The translations under genes and the position numbers were made by a program. The notes beneath the pieces were generated by a model that did not search any database, was not told the origin of the DNA, and was given only the letters and a program-made list of their open reading frames with translations. From NCBI RefSeq assembly GCF_039724765.1, contig NZ_CP155729.1:2365501-2429500 (forward strand): a stretch of DNA of 64,000 bases. Reading direction: 5' to 3'. The stretch comes from Sagittula stellata E-37 (lineage in GTDB: Bacteria > Pseudomonadota > Alphaproteobacteria > Rhodobacterales > Rhodobacteraceae). Positions 44,930 to 53,905 of the stretch are shown here, in pieces (within the stretch, counting starts at the first letter, position 1; each line of letters starts with the position of its first letter).

Positions 44930-46078
44930 ATGCGGAGTTCAAGACGCGGTGACGTCGATCCCTTTATCGTGATGGACGTCATGGAGGCGGCGCGCGCCCG
45001 CGAAGCGGAGGGAAAACGGGTGATCCACTTGGAGGTCGGCCAGCCCGGCACTCCGGCGCCACGCCATGCACGCGAGGCCCTGGGGCGTGCGCTGGAAAGC
45101 CATTCCCTGGGATATACCGTGGCGCTTGGCCTTCCGGAACTTCGCGCCCGCATCGCGCGGCTTTACGGCGAATGGTACGACCTCGACCTCGATCCGGGGC
45201 GCGTGGTGGTGACGTCCGGTTCGTCCGGCGGCTTCATCCTCGCCTTTACCGCGCTGTTCGACGCGGGCGAACGGGTGGCGCTCGGCGCGCCGGGTTACCC
45301 GTCCTACCGCCAGATCCTGAAGTCGCTTGACCTTGTGCCGCTGGAGGTGCAGACCGCCCCGGCCAACCGGTATCAACCTGTGCCCTCGGACCTGCGCGGG
45401 CAGGAGTTCGAAGGGCTGATGGTCGCCTCACCGGCCAATCCCACCGGGACCATGCTGGACCGGCAGGCGCTGTCGGAGCTGATCGATGTGACGGCAGAGA
45501 AAGGCGCGGCTTTCCTGTCGGACGAGATCTACCACGGCATCGAATACGACCGAAAGGCGGTCAGCGCGCTGGAGATTAGCGACGACGTTGTGGTCATCAA
45601 CTCGTTCTCGAAGTTCTTTTCAATGACTGGGTGGCGGGTTGGCTGGCTGGTCGTGCCCGAAGACAATGTGCGGCAGGTGGAGCGGCTGGCGCAGAACCTT
45701 TTCATCTGTGCGCCCCATGCGGCGCAGGTCGCGGCGCTGGCTGCCATGGATGCGCAGGACGAAACCGAAGCCAACCTCGCCGTCTACACCCGGAACCGGG
45801 CGCTGATGATGACCGGCCTGCCGGACGCAGGATTTGACCGGATCGCGCCGCCGGACGGCGCGTTCTATGTCTACGCCGACGTCAGCGACCTGACCGATGA
45901 CAGCCGCGCCTTTGCGCAGGAGATCCTCGACGGTGCGGGTGTCGCGGTAACGCCGGGGCTGGACTTCGACCCGCAGCGCGGCAGCGGCACGCTACGCTTT
46001 TCCTATGCGGGCAGCACGGCTGACATCGAGGAAGGGCTGGCGCGGCTCAAGGCGTTCATGGCACGGCGCGCATCGTGA
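44930..46078 (+). CDS. Class I/II pyridoxal-phosphate aminotransferase
   Basis: A 382-residue fold-type I aminotransferase. Residues near the N terminus read VIHLEVGQPGTPAP; the PLP pocket shows the TSGSSGGF loop (about 95-102), NPTG in ASPANPTGTML, the Asp-Tyr pair in LSDEIYHGIEY (D198, Y201) and the Schiff-base lysine K228 in NSFSKFFSMTGWRVGW. The last block RFSYAGSTADIEEGLARL carries the carboxylate-binding Arg. It belongs to the AspC-like subgroup; substrate amino acid is not predictable. It is divergent from the M48 gene (about 60 bp between starts), with GAGAGGCAGG upstream of the ATG. Confidence 0.85.
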   Translation: MRSSRRGDVDPFIVMDVMEAARAREAEGKRVIHLEVGQPGTPAPRHAREALGRALESHSLGYTVALGLPELRARIARLYGEWYDLDLDPGRVVVTSGSSGGFILAFTALFDAGERVALGAPGYPSYRQILKSLDLVPLEVQTAPANRYQPVPSDLRGQEFEGLMVASPANPTGTMLDRQALSELIDVTAEKGAAFLSDEIYHGIEYDRKAVSALEISDDVVVINSFSKFFSMTGWRVGWLVVPEDNVRQVERLAQNLFICAPHAAQVAALAAMDAQDETEANLAVYTRNRALMMTGLPDAGFDRIAPPDGAFYVYADVSDLTDDSRAFAQEILDGAGVAVTPGLDFDPQRGSGTLRFSYAGSTADIEEGLARLKAFMARRAS

Positions 46079-46170
46079 TCGCACGGGGCTGGGCGAAAGG
46101 CCGCGCACCTGCTAGATTTGGCCGCAACGAGAACCCGCAAAGCGGGCCCGCCAATCGGGAAAGAGCAGCC

Positions 46171-47391
46171 ATGCACAGGATCTTCGCGTTTCTCATCGCC
46201 ATGCTCTGCGTCGCGCCCGCAGCGGCGCAGCAGCAGGAGGAAAGCTCCGGCCTTGCGCGCTATGAGGGGGGCGGGTTCACCGACCGGCGGTTCGGCGGCA
46301 CGACGGAACTGTCATTGGACCTGAGCCAGGGCGTGCCCTGGCGGCTGTTCACTGTCGCCGATCCGCTGCGGCTGGTCATCGACTTCCGCGAGGTCGACTG
46401 GGAGGGTGCCACACCGGGCGGTCTGGACGCCTCCAGGCGGATCGGCGCGGTGCGCGTGGGCAGTTTCCGACCCGGCTGGTCGCGCATGGTCGCCGACCTG
46501 GCAGAGCCGCTGTCGGTCGACACGGCAAGCCTCACGGTGTCAAAGGACGGTGGCAGCGCGCAGCTCACGGTCATCCTGTCGCCAACGGATGCGGCCTCCT
46601 TCGCGGCGAAGGCTGGCGTGCCGCGCGATCCGGGCTGGGATCAGCTGCGACCCAAGGCGCGCCGCCCGGCGCCGCAAGCGCCCGGTGCGCCGCTGATCAT
46701 CGTGCTGGACCCGGGGCATGGCGGCATCGACCCGGGCGCGGAACGGGCAGGGGTTAAGGAAGCCGACCTCGTCCTGCAGTTCGGACGTGAACTCAGGGAC
46801 GTGTTGCTGCGCTCCGGGAATTACGATGTGCGGCTGACGCGGAATTCAGACGTTTTCGTATCGCTCGAAGGCCGTGTCGCGGCGGCGCATGACGCGGGCG
46901 CCGACGTTTTCATCTCGCTCCACGCCGATGCGCTGGAGGGCGGCGGCGCGAAGGGGGCGGCGGTCTACACACTGGCGGAAGACGCCTCGGACGCGGCCTC
47001 CGCCGCGCTGGCAGAACGGCACGACAGGGACGATCTCCTGTCCGGCATCGACCTGTCCGGGTCCGACGACCGCGTGGCGCAGGTGCTGCTGGACCTCGCA
47101 CGCCAGGACAACACCCCGCGCAGCCAGGCACTGGCGAAGAACCTCGTCGCGGGGATCCGCAACAACGATGGCAAGGTCCACAAGGACCCATTGCGGCAAG
47201 CGGCCTTTTCGGTTCTGAAATCCGCGGACATCCCTTCGGTACTGGTGGAACTCGGGTTCCTGTCCTCCCAGCAGGATCTGATGAACCTGCAGGATCCGGC
47301 GTGGCGCGCGGGCATGGCGGCGGGTATCCGCGACGGGCTGGCCCAATGGCTGATCGAGGACAAGGCCCTGTCGCGCCTGCGCCGGCAATAA
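46171..47391 (+). CDS. amiC: N-acetylmuramoyl-L-alanine amidase (AmiC-type, AMIN plus Amidase_3)
   Basis: A 406-residue periplasmic amidase that cleaves peptide stems from glycan strands during daughter-cell separation. Signal peptide residues 1-19 (MHRIFAFLIAMLCVAPAAA). An AMIN domain (about 45-140; TELSLDLSQGVPWRLFTVADPLRLVIDFREV) targets it to the septum. The catalytic Amidase_3 domain starts near 175 with zinc ligands H183 in LDPGHGGIDPGAE and E191, VFISLHADA, and the catalytic Glu in SVLVELGFLSSQQD. The ATG at 46171 has GGGAAAGAG upstream; the frame start at 46075 would bury the signal peptide. It precedes mrcA by 121 nt. Confidence 0.92.
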   Translation: MHRIFAFLIAMLCVAPAAAQQQEESSGLARYEGGGFTDRRFGGTTELSLDLSQGVPWRLFTVADPLRLVIDFREVDWEGATPGGLDASRRIGAVRVGSFRPGWSRMVADLAEPLSVDTASLTVSKDGGSAQLTVILSPTDAASFAAKAGVPRDPGWDQLRPKARRPAPQAPGAPLIIVLDPGHGGIDPGAERAGVKEADLVLQFGRELRDVLLRSGNYDVRLTRNSDVFVSLEGRVAAAHDAGADVFISLHADALEGGGAKGAAVYTLAEDASDAASAALAERHDRDDLLSGIDLSGSDDRVAQVLLDLARQDNTPRSQALAKNLVAGIRNNDGKVHKDPLRQAAFSVLKSADIPSVLVELGFLSSQQDLMNLQDPAWRAGMAAGIRDGLAQWLIEDKALSRLRRQ

Positions 47392-47512
47392 CACGCGCAT
47401 TCAAAAGCTTGGGCGGAGCGGCGCTGTTCGCAACAGGGATGTGTTTTGACCGGCGCTGCGTTACAGTATATGCGACGGTTTGAAATCGAGCACTTGCCAC
47501 AAGGGGCCACGC

Positions 47513-50056
47513 GTGACGCGGTTCATCTTCTCTTTCTTCGGCGGCATTTTCGCAGTGGTGACCATGGGCACCATGATGATCGCGCTGACCATCGGCGCGA
47601 TCTTCTGGATGTATGGGCGGGACCTGCCCAGCCACGAACACCTGGCGCAATACACGCCGCCGACGATCAGCCGGATCTACTCGCAAGAGGGCCGCGTGAT
47701 CGACGAGTTCGCGCAGGAACGTCGGCTTTTTACGCCTGCGAACGAGATCCCAGACCTCGTGAAGAACGCGTTCATCTCGGCCGAGGACAAGAACTTCTAC
47801 ACGCACCAGGGCTATGACGTGCGCGGCATCGTTGCGGCGGGCGTACAGGCTGTGCAGTCCGGCGGGCGCGATGTGCGCGGCGCCTCGACGATCACGCAGC
47901 AGGTGATGAAGAACTTCCTCCTGTCCGGTGACCGCCGGGCAGAGCGGAAGATCAAGGAGATCATCCTCGCTTCACGCGTGGAGGGGGCGCTCGACAAGGA
48001 CAAGATCCTTGAGCTGTACCTGAACGAGATCTTCCTCGGGCAGAACTCCTTCGGTGTGACCGCCGCGGCCCAGACCTATTTCAACAAGACCCTGTCCGAG
48101 CTTGAGCCGCATGAGGCCGCCATGCTCGCCTCCATGCCGAAGGCGCCTTCCGACTATCATCCGGTGCGCCGGAAGGAGCGGCTGACCCAGCGCCGCGACT
48201 TCGTTCTGAAGGAGATGTACGAGAACGGCTACATCGACAAGGCGACGTACGAGCACGAGGTCAAGCAACCGCTGCGCTCCGTTCAGAACGGCGACTTCGA
48301 ACCCTACAACCAGGCGCTGCCGCCGCGGGATTACTTCACCGATGAAATCCGCCGCCAGTTGAGCCGCGACTTCGGCGAAGATCAGTTCTTTTCCGGCGGT
48401 TATTCCGTCCGCGCGACGCTCGACCCTGAGATGCAGACCGAGGCGGCCCATGCGCTCCAGCGTGCGCTGGAGCAGTATGACCGGGGGCTGGGCCGCTGGC
48501 GCGGCACCGGCAAGAAAATCGATGCGGGTCTGCTGGGGGATGAGGCGGCCTGGCGCGAGGCGCTGGCCGGGGTGCGCGTGACGCGCGATGTCACGCTGGA
48601 AAGCAAATGGCGCGTGGCCGTTGTCCGCGAGGTGCGCGAGAACTCTCTGCTGATCGGGATCGAGGATGTGCCGCTGGACGACCCGCGGGGCATGGAAGTG
48701 CCGCGTTCGGACACCGATTGGTTCACCGGCAACCTGTTCGAGAACTTCGAGCCGGGCGATGTGATCCACGTGCGCGAGATGACGGAGGACGCTTCCGGCA
48801 ACTTCATCCGCTGGACGCTGCGGCAGGTGCCGAAGGTGCAGGGCGGGTTCATGGCGATGGACGTGAACACCGGGCGCGTGATCGCGATGCAGGGCGGGTT
48901 CAGCTATCAGAACTCCGTCTTCAACCGCGCGACACAGGCGAAACGTCAGCCGGGGTCCTCGTTCAAGCCGTTCGTCTACGCGGCGGCGCTGGACAGCGGC
49001 TATACGCCGGCGACCATCGTGGTCGACGCGCCGATCGAGATCGACACGCCGCAGGGCGTCTGGCGTCCGAAGAACGCGTCGAACCAGTTCTACGGTCCGA
49101 CCCCTTTGCGCACCGGGATCGAACGGTCGCGGAACCTGATGACCATCCGCCTCGCGCAGGAGGTCGGTATGGACGTCGTTGCGAATTATGCCGAAAAGTT
49201 CGGGGTTTACGACAACATGGGCCGGGTTCTGGCCAACGCGCTCGGCGCCGATGAGACGACGTTGATGCGGATGATCTCGGCCTATGCGATGTTCGCCAAC
49301 GGCGGCGAACGGGTGGAACCCACGCTGGTCGACCGGGTGCAGGATCGCTACGGCAACACGGTCTACAGCCATGATGCCGCGCAGGGGAACCGGCGGGTCT
49401 GTGTGGACTGTGCCGACCCGAACATTCCGCCGGGGCGGAGCCCGCGGATCGTCAATGACCGGGAGCGGATCATGGACGCGATCACCGCCTACCAGCTGAC
49501 CTCGATGATGCAGGGCGTGGTCGAGCGCGGGACGGCGTCGCGCACGGTAAACCTGCCGGTGCCCACGGCGGGCAAGACCGGCACGACCAACGATGCGAAG
49601 GACGTCTGGTTCATCGGCTTCACCTCGAACATCGTGGCGGGCTGCTACATCGGCTACGACCAGCCGCGCAGCCTGGGCCGTGGCGCGTCGGGCGGCGGGT
49701 TCTGTGGCCCGGTGTTCACCCAGTTCATGCAGAAGGCCGTCAAGAAATACGGCGGCGGACCCTTCAAGGTCCCGGAAACATGCAACTTTGTGAACATCGA
49801 CCGTTTCTCGGGCGCGCGTCTTGGCGCGGGCGCATCGGGTCCGAACGTCGTGGCCGAGTGTTTCCGTGAGGACGATCTGCTGAACGGTGTCTGGGGCATT
49901 CAGCTGGACGGCGGCTTTGCGATTTCCGGCAGTTTCGACCTGATCCGCCCCGAAGGCGGGTCGGTCGCGCGGGAGGTTACGACATCGACCGGCCGCAAGG
50001 CCGTGGTGGGTCCGAAGGCCGGGTTCGGCACGCTGTCGTCGGGCGGCCTGTACTGA
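47513..50056 (+). CDS. mrcA: Penicillin-binding protein 1A (class A, bifunctional)
   Basis: An 847-residue peptidoglycan glycosyltransferase-transpeptidase. A membrane helix spans about residues 8-33. The GT51 domain has catalytic E91 in FISAEDKNFYTHQGYD and RGASTITQQVMKNFLL. An OB-like insert (about 300-440) typical of PBP1A separates it from the transpeptidase, which carries SSFK (482-485), SRN (539-541) and KTGTT (688-692). The GTG start has AAGGGG upstream; a TTG at 47480 is less convincing. Placement directly after amiC is a common alphaproteobacterial arrangement. It is the second class A PBP in the window and lacks the BA14K-like tail of the other. Confidence 0.94.
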   Translation: MTRFIFSFFGGIFAVVTMGTMMIALTIGAIFWMYGRDLPSHEHLAQYTPPTISRIYSQEGRVIDEFAQERRLFTPANEIPDLVKNAFISAEDKNFYTHQGYDVRGIVAAGVQAVQSGGRDVRGASTITQQVMKNFLLSGDRRAERKIKEIILASRVEGALDKDKILELYLNEIFLGQNSFGVTAAAQTYFNKTLSELEPHEAAMLASMPKAPSDYHPVRRKERLTQRRDFVLKEMYENGYIDKATYEHEVKQPLRSVQNGDFEPYNQALPPRDYFTDEIRRQLSRDFGEDQFFSGGYSVRATLDPEMQTEAAHALQRALEQYDRGLGRWRGTGKKIDAGLLGDEAAWREALAGVRVTRDVTLESKWRVAVVREVRENSLLIGIEDVPLDDPRGMEVPRSDTDWFTGNLFENFEPGDVIHVREMTEDASGNFIRWTLRQVPKVQGGFMAMDVNTGRVIAMQGGFSYQNSVFNRATQAKRQPGSSFKPFVYAAALDSGYTPATIVVDAPIEIDTPQGVWRPKNASNQFYGPTPLRTGIERSRNLMTIRLAQEVGMDVVANYAEKFGVYDNMGRVLANALGADETTLMRMISAYAMFANGGERVEPTLVDRVQDRYGNTVYSHDAAQGNRRVCVDCADPNIPPGRSPRIVNDRERIMDAITAYQLTSMMQGVVERGTASRTVNLPVPTAGKTGTTNDAKDVWFIGFTSNIVAGCYIGYDQPRSLGRGASGGGFCGPVFTQFMQKAVKKYGGGPFKVPETCNFVNIDRFSGARLGAGASGPNVVAECFREDDLLNGVWGIQLDGGFAISGSFDLIRPEGGSVAREVTTSTGRKAVVGPKAGFGTLSSGGLY

Positions 50057-50220
50057 GGGATCGCAGGCGACACGCTTAACCCTTCGGGTTGGGCATCCGG
50101 GTAAACGGAGCGCGCGTTGGGGTTAACCCGGCGCGCGCTTCGCCTATCTGGGGGTGTCGAAACCCGCACTACAGGGGGATTCATCCGATCTTTACGACGA
50201 TGACCGCGCCGTTACCGGTG

Positions 50221-50261
50221 AACCGGCCGGTTCGACCCCTCCAACCGGCCGGTTGGTAACC
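50221..50261. repeat. Paired AACCGGCCGGTT palindromes, copy 2
   Basis: AACCGGCCGGTT occurs at 50221-50232 and 50243-50254, 22 bp apart with a 10-nt spacer, followed by GGTAACC. Read on the minus strand it begins GGTTACCAACCGGCCGGTT, one base different from copy 1. The two palindromes can pair into a 12-bp hairpin; the plus strand continues GGTAACCTTTT. It lies between the convergent mrcA and GST genes. Confidence 0.75.
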
Positions 50262-50308
50262 TTTTGCCGAGGCCCGCGCGTGACGCAGCGTCAGAAAGGA
50301 TTAATCCG

Positions 50309-50965
50309 TCAGAATTCAACTTCGAGCTCGACGATGGCTTCGGGTTCGGCCAGCGCGGCATCGGTCCATTCGCGCATCAGGTCCCAGCCGAGGACATGAT
50401 CGGCATAGGTCTGAAGCGTCGTGTCGAGCGCGACGGAGTAGGTGCGGAACCGGGTGCAGACCGGCGCGTACATTGCATCGGCCACGGTCGGCCTTTCCCC
50501 GAACAGGAACGGCCCGCTGCCGGTATCCAGGCATTCTTGCCAGATCGTCTTGACCCGCTCGATGTCGGGACGCGCGCCCGAGAAGACCTTGAACGCGGCG
50601 TGCCGCGACTTCAGGTTCATCGGCAGCGCGGAGCGCAGGTTGTGGAAACCGGAGTGCATCTCGCCCGAGATGGCCCGGCAATGCGCGCGATGCACCGGAT
50701 CTTCGGGGAAAAGGCCGGCTTTCGGGAAAGTCTCGTTCAGGTACTCGGCGATGGCGAGCGTGTCCCAGACCGCGATCTTGCCGTGTTCCAGCCGTGGAAC
50801 GCGGACCGATGGCGACAGCAGCAGCAGTTCCTGCCGGTTGTCGGCATCGTCAGGGTCGACCGGCGCTTCCGCAAAGTCGATTCCCGACATCTTGCAGAGC
50901 AGCCAGCCACGCAGCGACCAGGAGGAATAGTTTTTCGATGAAATCGTAAGCGTGGCGTCGGCCAT
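50309..50965 (-). CDS. Glutathione S-transferase family protein
   Basis: A 218-residue soluble GST. The N-terminal thioredoxin-like domain reads LTISSKNYSSWSLRGWLLCKMSGIDF, with the catalytic Ser/Tyr region SSWSLR, and the cis-Pro strand VRVPRLEHGKIAVWDTLAIAEYLNETFP carries the glutathione-binding Val-Pro and the D-T/S pair. The C-terminal helical domain contains FLFGERPTVADAMYAPV, matching the N-capping box. This resembles the YfcF/Omega-like branch. The ATG at 50965 has GGGGGAG upstream; the longer frame to 51082 overlaps phaZ. It is divergent from phaZ. Confidence 0.88.
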   Translation of the reverse strand: MADATLTISSKNYSSWSLRGWLLCKMSGIDFAEAPVDPDDADNRQELLLLSPSVRVPRLEHGKIAVWDTLAIAEYLNETFPKAGLFPEDPVHRAHCRAISGEMHSGFHNLRSALPMNLKSRHAAFKVFSGARPDIERVKTIWQECLDTGSGPFLFGERPTVADAMYAPVCTRFRTYSVALDTTLQTYADHVLGWDLMREWTDAALAEPEAIVELEVEF

Positions 50966-50983
50966 GGTCTCCCCCCTGTCGCG

Positions 50984-51019
50984 GCAGTGCAGCGAATTCG
51001 CATTTTGTTGTCGCACTGC
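50984..51019. promoter_or_regulatory. Inverted repeat in the GST-phaZ promoter region
   Basis: GCAGTGC (50984-50990) and GCACTGC (51013-51019) are complementary 7-mers around the palindrome CGAATTCG (50993-51000). The region is 50 bp upstream of phaZ. PhaR regulators of PHA genes recognise TGC-rich repeats in Paracoccus (family knowledge); assigning it to PhaR here is inference. Confidence 0.4.
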
Positions 51020-51068
51020 GGCGGGGGGCTGACTAGCGTTTTGTGAGCAGACAGAGGCAGGGAACGCC

Positions 51069-52280
51069 ATGCAGTATGCCATCTACCAAGGTTTCGATGA
51101 TTTTTTCGCCCCTTTGCGAACGTCCGCCCTGATGGGCCTGTCATTTGGAGGGGAAAGGGCCGGGGCCTTTGCACCGATGCTGCGACGCAACATGGCCTCC
51201 CTCGAAATGCTGTCGCGGTTCAAGCTGAGCCATGAACGGCCGCCCTACGGGATCCGGTCGGTGACCATCGACAACCGCACGGTGCCGGTGACGGAGGAGG
51301 TGGTCTGCGATCTGCCTTACGGGCAGCTTCTGCACTTCAAGCGCGAGGTCGACACGCCGCAGCCGAAGGTGCTGGTGGTGGCGCCGCTGTCGGGGCATTT
51401 CGCGACCCTGCTGGCCGGGACGGTGAAGGTCATGCTGCGCGACCACGACGTCTATATCACCGACTGGAAGAACGCCCGCGACGTGCCCCGCAGCGCGGGC
51501 AAGTTCGGTGTCGAGGATTATGTGGAGTACGTGATCCGCTTCATGGAAGAGATCGGGCCGGGCGGGCATGTCCTTGCGGTGTGCCAGCCCTGTGTACAGG
51601 CGCTGGCGGCGGTGGCGATCATGTCGGAGGACCGCAACCCAGCGACGCCGCTGTCGATGACACTGATGGCGGGGCCGGTGGATGTGCGCGAAAGTCCCAC
51701 CGGAGTGAACGAACTGGCCTTCGGCAAGCCGCTGTCGTGGTTCCGGAATAACGTGATCGCCTCGGTGCCGTTCAGGTATCCCGGGGCGGGGCGGCGGGTC
51801 TATCCGGGGTTCCTTCAGCTTACCGCCTTCATGACGATGAACATGGACAGGCACATGGCACAGCACAAGCGCATGTACCAGTTGCTGGCCGATGGCGACA
51901 CGGAGGAGGCGGCGAAGATCAAGGATTTCTATGACGAGTACTTCGCCGTGCTGGATCTGACCGAAGAGTTCTACATCGAGACGATCGACCGGGTGTTCCA
52001 GCAGGCGCAGCTTGCCCGGGGCGAGATGACCTACAGGGGCCGAAGGGTGAACCCGGCGGCGATCCGGCACACGGCGCTTCTGACCGTCGAGGGGGGGCGC
52101 GACGACATCTGCGGGCTGGGCCAGACGAGTGCAGCGCATGACCTGTGTGCGTCCTTGCGTCCGCATCTGAAGCGCCATCACTTGCAGGCCAACGTGGGCC
52201 ATTACGGCGTCTTCAATGGCCGCCGCTGGGAAAAGGAGATCTACCCGGTGGTGCGCAACACGATCCTTGCGACGCTTTAG
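51069..52280 (+). CDS. phaZ: Intracellular polyhydroxyalkanoate depolymerase
   Basis: PhaZ mobilises stored polyhydroxybutyrate granules. The 403-residue alpha/beta-hydrolase begins QYAIYQGFDDFFAPLRT, the typical start of the intracellular short-chain enzymes. The lipase-box serine is replaced by cysteine in LAVCQPCVQAL (C172 nucleophile, as in the Ralstonia PhaZ1 type); catalytic Asp is probably in VEGGRDDICG and His in NVGHYGVFNGRRW. No signal peptide, as expected for a granule enzyme. CAGGGAA precedes the ATG. No other pha genes are in the window. Confidence 0.93.
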   Translation: MQYAIYQGFDDFFAPLRTSALMGLSFGGERAGAFAPMLRRNMASLEMLSRFKLSHERPPYGIRSVTIDNRTVPVTEEVVCDLPYGQLLHFKREVDTPQPKVLVVAPLSGHFATLLAGTVKVMLRDHDVYITDWKNARDVPRSAGKFGVEDYVEYVIRFMEEIGPGGHVLAVCQPCVQALAAVAIMSEDRNPATPLSMTLMAGPVDVRESPTGVNELAFGKPLSWFRNNVIASVPFRYPGAGRRVYPGFLQLTAFMTMNMDRHMAQHKRMYQLLADGDTEEAAKIKDFYDEYFAVLDLTEEFYIETIDRVFQQAQLARGEMTYRGRRVNPAAIRHTALLTVEGGRDDICGLGQTSAAHDLCASLRPHLKRHHLQANVGHYGVFNGRRWEKEIYPVVRNTILATL

Positions 52281-52641
52281 GTTTCCGCCAGCAGCGCAGT
52301 GAGAAGGCCGGGCTCCGGGTCGGCTTCGGGCCGAGCGCGTTGCGATGCAATGGGCGCATTTTGTCGCCCACCCGGCGCGCCTGCGGCGCGGGCGCCGGGG
52401 ATGCGGACCATGTGCGGGCTGTCACACGCCAGCATCGGCCGGGCGCTCGCTGCCGCGTTCCCGGCGTGACCGGCGGGCCAGAGCTTCGGGATGGCGCGGG
52501 CGTGGGCTGTGCGGATCTCGTAGGGCCGAACGCCGTCGTCCGCGAGGGGCGTTTCCAGACGTCGTTCCACCCCATTCCCCACCTTGCCCGTCCTCCGGCC
52601 CCTTGGTATCACGCGGGGCCTGAGAGTACGAGGAGTCCCCC
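52281..52641. other. Intergenic region between phaZ and prfB
   Basis: These 361 nt hold no gene I can support. A minus-strand frame (52277-52612, 111 codons) has high third-position G+C in its first half but no ribosome site, no recognisable family and an irregular second half; it could be a decayed gene. The prfB promoter must be in the right part. Confidence 0.4.
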
Positions 52642-53766
52642 ATGCGCGCCGAAGCCCAGAACCACGTGGAGAAGATCGAGAAGTCGCTTGATCTGCTCAA
52701 GCAACGGCTTGGCTGGGAGACGGCGCAGCACCGGCTGGAAGAGTTCAACGCGCGGGTCGAGGACCCGAACCTCTGGGACAACCCCGAAGCGGCGCAGAAG
52801 CTGATGCGCGACCGGCAGTCGCTGGTCGATGCGCTCGAGTCCTACACGTCGCTCAAGCAGGAGCTTGAGGACCAGGTCGAGCTGATCGAACTGGGCGAGA
52901 TGGAGGAGGACGCGGAGGTCGTCGCTGACGCCGAGGCGGCGCTGAAGGCGCTGGTCGAGACCTCTGCCAAGAAAGAGCTGGAGGCGCTTCTGGACGGAGA
53001 GACCGACGGCAACGACGCGTTTCTCGAAATCAAGGCGGGCGCGGGCGGCACGGAGGCCTGCGACTGGGCCAACATGCTGGCGCGGATGTACGTCCGCTGG
53101 GCGGAGAAGCGCGGCTTTGAGGTCGACCTGCAGGAAGAGCAGGCGGGCGCCGAGGCGGGCATCAAGTCGGCGACCTACCAGATCAAGGGAAAGAACGCCT
53201 ACGGCTGGCTGAAGTCCGAGAGCGGCACGCACCGGCTGGTCCGGATCTCGCCCTTCGGGAAGGGCACGCGCGAAACGTCATTTGCGGCCGTCGGTGCCTA
53301 TCCGGTGATCGACGACAACATCGAGGTGACGGTGAACCCCGCCGATATCCGGATCGACACCTTCCGGTCGTCGGGCGCGGGCGGTCAGCACGTGAACACC
53401 ACCGACTCTGCCGTGCGGATCACCCACCATCCCACGGGTATCGTCGTGACGTCGTCGGAGAAATCGCAGCACCAGAACCGTGACATCGCCATGAAGGCGC
53501 TGAAGTCGCGTCTCTACCAGCTTGAACTCGACCGTCGGAACGCCGAGGTGAACGCGCTGCACGAGGCCAAGGGCGATGCCGGCTGGGGCAACCAGATCCG
53601 GTCCTACGTGCTGCAGCCGTACCAGATGGTGAAGGACCTGCGCACCCAGTACGAGACGGCGGACACGCAGGGCGTTCTGGACGGCGACCTCGATCCGTTC
53701 ATGGAAGCGACGCTGGCGCTACAGGTGTCGGGCAAGAGCCGGGCCGACGCGCGCGGCGAGGACTGA
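52642..53766 (+). CDS. prfB: Peptide chain release factor 2
   Basis: RF2 reads UGA and UAA stop codons and triggers peptide release. The 374-residue protein has the helical domain 1, the tripeptide anticodon SPF in VRISPFGKGTRETSF and the catalytic GGQ in RSSGAGGQHVNTTDSAVRITH. The reading frame is continuous from the ATG: the in-frame UGA and +1 frameshift that autoregulate prfB in many bacteria are absent, as is usual in alphaproteobacteria. GAGGAG precedes the start. Confidence 0.96.
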   Translation: MRAEAQNHVEKIEKSLDLLKQRLGWETAQHRLEEFNARVEDPNLWDNPEAAQKLMRDRQSLVDALESYTSLKQELEDQVELIELGEMEEDAEVVADAEAALKALVETSAKKELEALLDGETDGNDAFLEIKAGAGGTEACDWANMLARMYVRWAEKRGFEVDLQEEQAGAEAGIKSATYQIKGKNAYGWLKSESGTHRLVRISPFGKGTRETSFAAVGAYPVIDDNIEVTVNPADIRIDTFRSSGAGGQHVNTTDSAVRITHHPTGIVVTSSEKSQHQNRDIAMKALKSRLYQLELDRRNAEVNALHEAKGDAGWGNQIRSYVLQPYQMVKDLRTQYETADTQGVLDGDLDPFMEATLALQVSGKSRADARGED

Positions 53767-53799
53767 CGTCCGGACGGATCGCGATGTGACCGGGCGGAG

Positions 53800-53823
53800 G
53801 GGCGGAGAATCTCCGCCCTACGG
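53800..53823. terminator. Hairpin of the CCGCCCTACG repeat type downstream of prfB
   Basis: GGGCGGAG (53800-53807) and CTCCGCCC (53811-53818) form an 8-bp stem with a 3-nt loop, followed by TACGG. The ending CCGCCCTACG matches the copies near proA and at 18.8 kb, so it appears to be a variant of the same dispersed element, again just after a gene. Confidence 0.55.
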
Positions 53824-53905
53824 CACCGCGCGCGGGCGGGCATGTCCCCGCGACGAAATAATCACGGCGTCCGGCGGCGGATGGCGCGCGAGACGGCCCG
53901 TTCCG

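Noticed and set aside
46075..46170. Earlier start of amiC at 46075 overlapping the aminotransferase stop
   Set aside because: It would put 32 polar residues before an obvious signal peptide; the ATG at 46171 has a ribosome site.
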